Position numbers and translations under genes: made by a program
Part shown: positions 34,608 to 40,015 of the stretch, piece by piece
How positions within the stretch are numbered: the first letter of the stretch is position 1
How the letters are laid out: each line of letters starts with the position of its first letter
Notes under the pieces: model-generated
Database searches by the model: none
The model's input: only the letters and a program-made list of their open reading frames with translations
What the model was told of the DNA's origin: nothing
Assembly: GCA_028706165.1 (NCBI GenBank)
Contig: JAQWBY010000002.1
Span: forward strand, 5,481 to 45,495
DNA: 40,015 nt
DNA from: Lentisphaeria bacterium
GTDB lineage: Bacteria > Verrucomicrobiota > Lentisphaeria > Oligosphaerales > Oligosphaeraceae
Direction: 5' to 3'

Positions 34608-35240
34608 TCAGCGGATGGCGGTCTGGAACTGGGCGGTGGTATCGGCGACGGCGCAAGCGGCCGATACGGGTTTTTCAAAGTCGGCGAAGACGCCGCGTTT
34701 GAGGATATAATCGCAGGCGTCGTTGGCGTCGCAGGCGTCGAATTGGTTGTCAGCCTGGTCGAGTCCAGGCGCATTCTTTTCGTAGGTGCAGACGTAGAAG
34801 GCCTGGCCTGGCTGCAGGGCGAATTCGCGGACCAGGATGGCGTCTTTGCGGACGATGGCGAGCCAGCCGTGCTGGCCGTCGGGGGTGACGACGCCGGTGA
34901 TACGGGGCGTGTCGAGGCTGTCGTGCTCGTAGTCCATGGCCAGCATGACGGAGGCCATGGCATCACGGGGGGGCAGGCCGGCTTGGATCTTTTCGGCAAC
35001 GGGATCGGTGTGGGAGCCGTTGCTGACGACAGCCATGCCGCGGGCGATACGCAGGCAGTTGTAAGCAATGTAGGGATTCTTTTGAATGTCGTTTTCAAAG
35101 CCAGCTTTGGGCACAATCGCTATGGCTTGGTTGAGTACCTTAGCTTCGCGATTGGGAAAAGAGCGCGATGAAACGCGATAGAGGGCGGCTCCACGGCCTT
35201 GGGGGGTGCAGGCGACTGCGACGATGCGTCCGACGTACAT
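34608..35240 (-). CDS. purO: IMP cyclohydrolase, archaeal PurO type
   Basis: Last step of de novo IMP synthesis: ring closure of FAICAR. 210 residues, matching PurO (about 200) rather than PurH. MYVGRIVAVACTPQGRGAALYRVSSRSFPNREA at the start, NPYIAYNCLRIARGMAVVSNGSHTD near 55-80, MLAMDYEHDSLDTPRI near 100 and FEKPVSAACAVAD near the end are PurO hallmarks. Start ATG 35240 is chosen because AAGGA is 7 nt upstream of it but only 1 nt from the ATG at 35246. PurO is classic in archaea and sporadic in bacteria; the other half of PurH would be supplied by a separate transformylase (PurP or PurV type), not seen here. The membrane-protein gene ends 42 bp upstream on the same strand. Confidence 0.9.
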   Translation of the reverse strand: MYVGRIVAVACTPQGRGAALYRVSSRSFPNREAKVLNQAIAIVPKAGFENDIQKNPYIAYNCLRIARGMAVVSNGSHTDPVAEKIQAGLPPRDAMASVMLAMDYEHDSLDTPRITGVVTPDGQHGWLAIVRKDAILVREFALQPGQAFYVCTYEKNAPGLDQADNQFDACDANDACDYILKRGVFADFEKPVSAACAVADTTAQFQTAIR

Positions 35241-35282
35241 GATCATGTCCTTTGGTTGCTGGTTGCGGTGAAAAAAAGAGGT

Positions 35283-35684
35283 TTATCGGTTGAAGATGAG
35301 AACGAGAATTCCGCCGACGAAGCAGCCCATGGCGCAGCAGAAAAAGAGGTGGTTGAGAAGAATGCGGTGGCGAGCTTTGTCGCTAATCTTCTGATCGCGG
35401 ATAGCCACGCGTAGGCGGTTGTGGCTGCCGAGAATACTGAGCATGGCCATGAGAGCGCTGCTGAACATCACGTGTTCACGCTGGGTGAAGAACTGTGACG
35501 CGAAAAAGAGGCTGGCAAAAGTCAGCATGATGACGATTGCCGCCTCAGTATAAATATTCCATGTTGGTGAACGGTCTTGCTGCGCTTCGTTGCCAGCGCT
35601 GTTGGCCATGTGATGATGGCGCCAGGCAGCGATCAGCAAACCGAAACTACCGATAATGAGAATGCCAAGTGCGGGGAGATCCAC
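35283..35684 (-). CDS. Small membrane protein of unknown function
   Basis: About 133 residues if translation begins at GTG 35684 (VDLPALGILIIGSF). The frame stays open back to 35825, but that part runs into the repeat element at 35790 and crosses a TATATTATG promoter-like sequence near 35730, so the longer reading is unlikely. ATG 35765 is an alternative start. Three hydrophobic segments: about 3-20, 47-70 and 107-131; between them is a loop with HHHMANSAGNEAQQDRSPT and a basic SHNRLRVAIRDQKISDKARHR stretch. This last resembles DUF202-like small membrane proteins only loosely. No family call. Likely cotranscribed with purO. Confidence 0.55.
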   Translation of the reverse strand: MDLPALGILIIGSFGLLIAAWRHHHMANSAGNEAQQDRSPTWNIYTEAAIVIMLTFASLFFASQFFTQREHVMFSSALMAMLSILGSHNRLRVAIRDQKISDKARHRILLNHLFFCCAMGCFVGGILVLIFNR

Positions 35685-35789
35685 AGTGGAAGTCTTTCGG
35701 ATAATCGTTGAGACTGGGGGCGGAAGGCATAATATAGCCTGAATAATAACACCTGCCGGAGGCATTGGCCAGAGATGACTCCTATGAAA

Positions 35790-36204
35790 GTAATCGGTCA
35801 CCCATTGATAATAGATGCACACCATTCTATCCGGGCCGAAAAGTGCCGGGATGGCGGCGCTCCCGGCAGTCCCGGCGACAATGGCATTTTTTTATCCACA
35901 GATTACGCAGATTAACGCAGATTATTTTTTGAGATTGGCCGCTTGGTGTCGTCAGGTCGCTGAGATTCAGGCGTCACCCTCGCGTCCAAAACATCGGCCA
36001 ACCGGTCCCCGAAGTCCAGGAAGTCCCCAATCAGTCCCTGGTGTCCAAAGCGTCATTCCCCACGGTCCCGAAAGTCCCCACCGTCCCGGCCATGAGTCGT
36101 GAGACGTGAGACGTGAGTCCTCGCCCCGGCGCCCCGCCGCCAATCAGTCCCACTGGTCCCTGGCGTCCCCTGAGGCCGGCCATTATCAATAAGTGACCGA
36201 TTAC
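35790..36204. mobile_element. MITE-like element, 415 bp
   Basis: Left end GTAATCGGTCACCCATTGAT (35790 on), right end complement (36182-36204) with 2 mismatches over 23 bp. The interior differs from the core type: after ATAGATGCACACC it has a CCCGGCAGTCCCGG region, TTATCCACAGATTACGCAGATTAACGCAG-like sequence, and then repeated GTCCC motifs (CAGTCCCTGGTGTCC, CGGTCCCGAAAGTCCCC) ending CATGAGTCGTGAGACGTGAGAC. The GTCCC part recurs near the end of the 39527 element. No clear target duplication. The 36205-36369 remainder has no recognisable site apart from a 13-bp match to the element end at the next start codon. Confidence 0.75.
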
Positions 36205-36369
36205 CTGCTTACGTTGTTGTCGTTTTATCTCTATTGCATGTTGGCTCAGGCGGAGTATTTTCTGCATGATTTGATTGCGTGCGAGTTGGTCGGCGGCGCT
36301 TCGTGATGGCGTGCTGGTTGTTGCGCAAACTGCCGGGTGCGTGTTTTACACGGCTGGAGGTCATTATCA

Positions 36370-37518
36370 ATGGGAGTACGTGCAAAGATGAAGACGGCGT
36401 GGCTGATGTTGATTATCTGTACGCTGGGGGTAGTTGCCGAGGGTGAACAGCCCCAGCTCTTACCCGCGCCGGCGCGTCCGGGCGAACTGCCCAAATGCCC
36501 GGTGCAGATTACGAACGAGGGCGCTTTGCAGCTTGGTCGGGTTTACGATCGCTCCCGGCATGAAATACGGGTGCAATTTCGCCATGGGGGTGAAGGCGCG
36601 ATCCTGTTTCGCGTCGCGCGCTCGACCTGCCCCTGCATTGCGGTGTTGGAAGCGCCCATGAACCTCAATCTTTTCCCAGGCGACACCTTTAGCCTCCGGC
36701 TTCAGCTTGACGCCTCGGCGCTCACTCCCGGGCCCTTCACCCGGCATGTGATCGTCGATTTCAGCAACTGCGAGAGCCTACGCTTCGCTGTCTACGGTGA
36801 GTGTGTCCAGCCGGTGCAGGTGTCGCCGGGAACGGAAATGGACCTGGGCAGTTTTGAAGGCGTCGATGTGATGTGGAAACGGCGATTCGAATTGACGACG
36901 ACGGCGCTGGCTGGCGATGCCGTCAGCTTTGTGGCGCCGGTGGCGAGCGAGCGTTTTGAGTTTGAGTTGAAGCCCTTGCCCCATGGCCGCCATGAGCTGG
37001 CGATTCGGCCCCGCCTGCCTTTGCCCTTGGGCGAATTTCACGAGCGGGTGAGTGTTGCGGTCGAAGGTCTGGAGAATTATAGCGATCTGCAGCTGCTGTT
37101 GCATGGCCATGTGCGTGGCCGGGCCTTGGTGGTGAAAACTCCGCTGCTGGAATTCACGCGGGCGGAGATCGCTGGCGGTGGCGCACAACAGCGTGAGCTA
37201 GCCATCATCCGGGTTGCCGCCGAGGGCGCCCAGGGCCGTGGCCGGCGCCGCTTGATGCCAGCTAGGCGGCAAGGCGATGGACAGCAGGTCACGGTGGATG
37301 AACAACAGGCCGGCACCAAGGCCATTTTTGCCAAGCTGGCCGAGGAACTGCGCTGGCAGCCTGCGACGGGCATTACGGTCGAAAAGCAGGCGGAGGCCCT
37401 GCAATTGCGTCTACGCCTGAGTTTGTCGTCCGAATTTCTGCGGCAAGAGCCATTGCCGACGCTGAAGTTGTTCCGTGGCGACGAGTTACTGGGTGACATT
37501 GAACTCGTGGTCAAATAG
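36370..37518 (+). CDS. Exported DUF1573 domain protein
   Basis: 382 residues. The signal peptide runs from a basic MGVRAKMK through LMLIICTLGVVAEG. DUF1573 follows: ITNEGALQLGRVYDRSRHEIRVQFRHGGEGAILFRVARSTCPCIAV (about 48-95), with the family's CxC motif (here CPC) and LFPGDTFSLRLQLDASAL. The rest is two or three Ig-like beta segments (CVQPVQVSPGTEMDLGSFEG, YSDLQLLLHGHVRGR) and a C-terminal domain. DUF1573 proteins are secreted or periplasmic and of unknown function, frequent in Bacteroidota and PVC bacteria. Start ATG 36370 has GGAGG 9 nt upstream; ATG 36388 is possible. Its start overlaps CATTATCAATGGG, a fragment of the mobile-element end. Confidence 0.8.
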   Translation: MGVRAKMKTAWLMLIICTLGVVAEGEQPQLLPAPARPGELPKCPVQITNEGALQLGRVYDRSRHEIRVQFRHGGEGAILFRVARSTCPCIAVLEAPMNLNLFPGDTFSLRLQLDASALTPGPFTRHVIVDFSNCESLRFAVYGECVQPVQVSPGTEMDLGSFEGVDVMWKRRFELTTTALAGDAVSFVAPVASERFEFELKPLPHGRHELAIRPRLPLPLGEFHERVSVAVEGLENYSDLQLLLHGHVRGRALVVKTPLLEFTRAEIAGGGAQQRELAIIRVAAEGAQGRGRRRLMPARRQGDGQQVTVDEQQAGTKAIFAKLAEELRWQPATGITVEKQAEALQLRLRLSLSSEFLRQEPLPTLKLFRGDELLGDIELVVK

Positions 37519-37544
37519 CGCCCGTGCACTATGATGCTCGCGAT

Positions 37545-38197
37545 GCAATCGGTCAGTAAGCACCCCGGTGGGGAAAACACCGGGGACAATTTGCAGGAAA
37601 CCCACGGTCAGTCGCCGCCCAGCTATTACACATGGGTGGCTAACCAGGCAGCGGATTTCATAGGAGCAATGCTTTTCACATAGCATACGGCAATCGCCGG
37701 CCATGAGTTGATTGGCAACCATGCAAGATCATTCGCCGAGGTTTTGAGCACCAAAGGTGCGCCCTAAGATAGCCCAGGGCAAGCGCCCGCAGGGCGCGTC
37801 GCCCTGGGTTAAGGTGCCCAAACCCAAAAGAGCCCTGAAAGGGCGGCCTAAAAGACCTGCGACGAAGGGTCACAGCGACAAATTGCCGCAGCAATCAATG
37901 AGTTCCATTGCCCCTTTGGCCCCAGTCAGCTTCGCCGACTGGGGCCAAAGGGGCCGAGGAACACTGTCTTGGTTGGCGTCTTACCCAGGGCGGCGCGCGC
38001 CTTCGGCGCCGCTTGCCCTGGGCTGGACTGTTTCGCGCTTTCAGCGCTTCTGCCGCCTCGCGGCGGAAATGCACGACGAGAAAAGGCTGCTTGGTTGAAA
38101 CAACACGTGCCATTGATACCGTTAAATGAAGAACATCGGTTTCATAGGAGTAAGCCCCCCGGTGGGGAAAACACCGGGGTGCTTACTGACCGATTAC
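37545..38197. mobile_element. Composite palindromic element, 653 bp
   Basis: Terminal inverted repeats of 26 bp, one mismatch: GCAATCGGTCAGTAAGCACC... at 37545 and the complement ending 38197. They share only GTAATCGGTCA with the other elements. Each end also has the hairpin CCCCGGTG-GGGAAAA-CACCGGGG. Flanks CTCGCGAT (37537-37544) and CTCGCAGT (38198-38205) match 6 of 8. Inside are a palindrome group at 37757-37890 (GCCCAGGGC...GCCCTGGG, CCCTGAAAGGG) and, reversed, the core module at 37901-38066. Between 37519 and 38233 nothing else is seen. Confidence 0.8.
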
Positions 38198-38233
38198 CTC
38201 GCAGTTGCTCGGCGGAACCGCTGTGCAATCCCG

Positions 38234-39124
38234 TCAGGCCCGGAGTTGTTCGAGAGCCGCCAGATATTTTTCACGGGTCTGACTGATGACGTCGCCAGGC
38301 AGCTTCGGCGCGGGCGGTTGGTGGTTGAAGCCGACGCTGTCCAGCCAGTCGCGGACAAATTGCTTGTCCAGGCTCGGCGGGTTCTGCCCAAGCTGATAGG
38401 ATGCGGCAGGCCAGAAGCGGCTGGAGTCTGGCGTGAGGACTTCGTCGGCGAGGGTGAGAACGCCGTTTTCGTCAAGACCGAACTCAAATTTGGTATCGGC
38501 GATGATGATATCGCGGGTGAGGGCGTAGTCGGCGGCTTGGAGGTAGAGGTCCAGGGCCATATCTTGCAGCTGTTGCGCCAGGTCGGCGCCGACCTTGGCG
38601 CTGAGTTCGGCGAAGGAAATGGGCATGTCGTGGCCGGAGCTTTCCTTGGTGGTCGGCGTGAAGATGGGCTGATCCAGGCGCTCGCAGTTGGCGTAACCTG
38701 CGCGCAGGGGTATGCCGCAGATAGTGCCCTGCTGCTGATATTCTTTCCAGCCCGAGCCGGCCAGGTAGCCACGCACGACGCACTCGACGGGGACAATGCG
38801 CAGCTTCTTCACCAGCATGGCGCGGTCCCGCAAGTCGTCCTTAGCTGCGGCTAGTGTCGGGGGAAAATCGTCCACATCAGCCGTGATGAGGTGGTTGGGG
38901 GTGTCGGCAAAGAAATCGAACCAGAAGAGACTAAGCTGGGTGAGGACCTTGCCTTTGTCGGGAATGCCGTTTGGCATGACGCAGTCGAAGGCGCTAATGC
39001 GGTCGGTGGCTACGAAAAGCAGCTTGTCGCCAAGGTCATAGACATCGCGCACTTTACCGCGCTGGGGTGATGTCAAGCCGGGAATCTCGGTGGCAAGCAA
39101 GGCGCGGTTCTCGTCGTACTTCAT
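38234..39124 (-). CDS. purC: Phosphoribosylaminoimidazole-succinocarboxamide synthase (SAICAR synthetase)
   Basis: Joins CAIR and aspartate with ATP in purine synthesis. 296 residues, the longer, yeast-ADE1-like form rather than the 237-residue E. coli PurC. Motifs: GKVRDVYDLGDKLLFVATDRISAFD (residues about 23-47, ATP site), VVRGYLAGSGWKEYQ near 116, FTPTTKESSGHD near 155, IIIADTKFEFGLDENG near 205, DEVLTPDSSRFWP near 227 and KQFVRDWLDSVGF near 253. All are intact. GAAAGG lies about 12 nt upstream of the ATG. It has a good promoter 40 bp upstream. Confidence 0.96.
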   Translation of the reverse strand: MKYDENRALLATEIPGLTSPQRGKVRDVYDLGDKLLFVATDRISAFDCVMPNGIPDKGKVLTQLSLFWFDFFADTPNHLITADVDDFPPTLAAAKDDLRDRAMLVKKLRIVPVECVVRGYLAGSGWKEYQQQGTICGIPLRAGYANCERLDQPIFTPTTKESSGHDMPISFAELSAKVGADLAQQLQDMALDLYLQAADYALTRDIIIADTKFEFGLDENGVLTLADEVLTPDSSRFWPAASYQLGQNPPSLDKQFVRDWLDSVGFNHQPPAPKLPGDVISQTREKYLAALEQLRA

Positions 39125-39163
39125 AGGTAATTGGCCTTTCAGGTTGGGGGACGACGGGACGAA

Positions 39164-39192
39164 AATGTAATGGAAAAAAGCGCAAGATGCAA
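39164..39192 (-). promoter_or_regulatory. Sigma-70-type promoter of purC
   Basis: On the minus strand TTGCAT (39187-39192), 17-bp spacer, TACATT (39164-39169). Start expected near 39157, leader about 33 nt. Confidence 0.65.
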
Positions 39193-39222
39193 ATTACCCG
39201 GCTGATGTCCAGCGTGTTTTTT

Positions 39223-39519
39223 GTAATCGGTCACCCATTGATAATTGAGCCATAGAGCTTCTGGCTGAGTCGAACGTGCCTGTTTCCCTCGCCGCGAAGC
39301 GGCAAAAGCGCTGAAAGCGCGAAACATACCAGCCCAGGGCAAGCACGCTGAAAGCGTGCTTGCCCTGGGTACAACGGCGACCATGTTCGTGTTCCTCGGC
39401 CCCTTTTGCCCCAGTCGGCGAAGCTGACTGGGGCAAAAGGGGCAATGGAACTCACTTGCTTACTTGGGATTGACATCGGCGGCATGTTTGGCCGCCATTA
39501 TCAATGGGTGACCGATTAC
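39223..39519. mobile_element. MITE-like element, 297 bp, perfect 23-bp terminal inverted repeats
   Basis: GTAATCGGTCACCCATTGAT... (39223-39245) and its exact complement (39497-39519). Flanked by GTTTTTT on both sides (39216-39222 and 39520-39526), a 7-bp direct repeat. The interior is the best-preserved core: CGCCGCGAAGCGGC, AGCGCTGAAAGCGC, GCCCAGGGCAAGCACGC and complement, and an 18-bp-arm hairpin (39399-39416 with 39426-39443). It encodes no protein; frames such as 39139-39384 are shadows. Confidence 0.85.
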
Positions 39520-39526
39520 GTTTTTT

Positions 39527-40015
39527 GTAATCGGTCACCCATTGATAATAGATGCACACCTTGCCTCTCTGGCGCGGTAGGACGAGACGAGCCAAGCCAA
39601 TGCGGCGCCCTCCAGGCGCAATTCCAGGTTATTGTCATACCCCGAGTTGCGTCGCCCTCCGGGCGCCTCACTCGGAATTATGCATGATGCGGCCCTCCGG
39701 GCCGAACTTGGCCAATCTGTCTGATCGACTGTCTTTTGTCGCGGACGGATCTTCTTTGTGGTTATCGCGGACGGATCGGACGGATCTTCTTTCTGGTTAT
39801 CGCGGACGGATCGGACGGATCGGACGGATCGGACGGATCCGATTACTGATCGGTCTGATCGGTCTGATCGGTCTGATCCGGCTGCGAAAACTTGCCGAAA
39901 ACGTTGTTACCAGAAGTCCCTAGAGTCGGTCAATCAGTCCCTGGTGTCCAAAGCGTCATTCCCCACGGTCCCGAAAGTCCCCACAGTCCCGGCCATGAGT
40001 CGTGAGACGTGAGAC
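39527..40015. mobile_element. Second MITE-like element in tandem, cut by window edge
   Basis: Begins GTAATCGGTCACCCATTGAT right after the 7-bp GTTTTTT that follows the previous element. The interior joins the left module of the 30707 element (GGCGCCCTCCAGGCGC, GGCCCTCCGGGCC, 39602-39720) with two 9-bp tandem arrays (39750-39880) and the GTCCC tail of the 35790 element (39915-40015). By analogy the right end should lie about 100 bp beyond the window. Confidence 0.75.
39750..39880. repeat. Two 9-bp tandem arrays inside the last element
   Basis: Units CGGACGGAT (four exact copies near 39804-39839, with interrupted copies before) and CGGTCTGAT (three copies near 39851-39877). The two units differ at two positions. 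Confidence 0.85.

Noticed and set aside
35684-35825. N-terminal extension of the small membrane protein
   Set aside because: The first residues are translated from the inverted repeat of the mobile element and the frame crosses a promoter-like TATATTATG, so it is probably not translated.
1-40015. tRNA, rRNA, integrase or transposase genes
   Set aside because: I looked for T-loop consensus, rRNA-like blocks and transposase motifs and saw none; absence by eye is not proof.

Overview
The window looks like a chromosomal stretch from a bacterium of the PVC superphylum, most likely Lentisphaerota. This is an inference from gene content: tandem DUF6785/OPT-like membrane proteins, an archaeal-type IMP cyclohydrolase (PurO), a PurF paralogue beginning MGGFFG, a large single-chain PurL and many carbohydrate-active or exported proteins. 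GC content is high except in a few AT-rich intergenic stretches. I saw no rRNA, tRNA, prophage or transposase gene.

Layout. 1-3876 (minus): the start of purL (cut by the window edge), a CapA-type metallophosphatase and a secreted beta-helix protein. 4118-7303 (plus): a zinc-ribbon membrane protein, a possible 6S RNA, 5-formyltetrahydrofolate cyclo-ligase and RNase Y, closed by a very strong terminator. 7836-15088 (minus): two paralogous polytopic membrane proteins and a GH127 beta-L-arabinofuranosidase, a probable sugar-utilisation locus. 15334-17051 (plus): a NagB-like isomerase/deaminase and a PIG-L deacetylase behind a good sigma-70-type promoter. 17355-25555 (plus): asparaginyl-tRNA synthetase, a PurF-like protein without the catalytic cysteine, an SH3/coiled-coil exported protein, a TIM-barrel sugar isomerase, a CoaBC-like protein with an eroded CoaC half, and an unassigned protein. 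25560-26814: a three-copy 36-bp repeat and a broken AAA/DUF4143 ATPase pseudogene. 26821-30605 (minus): a TIM-barrel isomerase and two PilT-family ATPases. 31328-39124: a conserved unknown protein, phosphoglucomutase, a small charged protein, PurO, a small membrane protein, a DUF1573 exported protein and PurC. Purine genes (purL, purF-like, purO, purC) are scattered rather than in one operon.

The most unusual feature is a family of intergenic mobile-looking elements without coding capacity, at 10368, 30707, 35790, 37545, 39223 and 39527, with a related core at 7465. They begin with GTAATCGGTCA-like and end with TGACCGATTAC-like terminal inverted repeats. The copy at 30707-31141 is flanked by a perfect 8-bp direct repeat. 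Their interiors are mosaics of shared palindromic modules, and one long hairpin has compensatory changes in both arms from copy to copy. They look like a MITE-like or REPIN-like family moved in trans by an enzyme encoded elsewhere.
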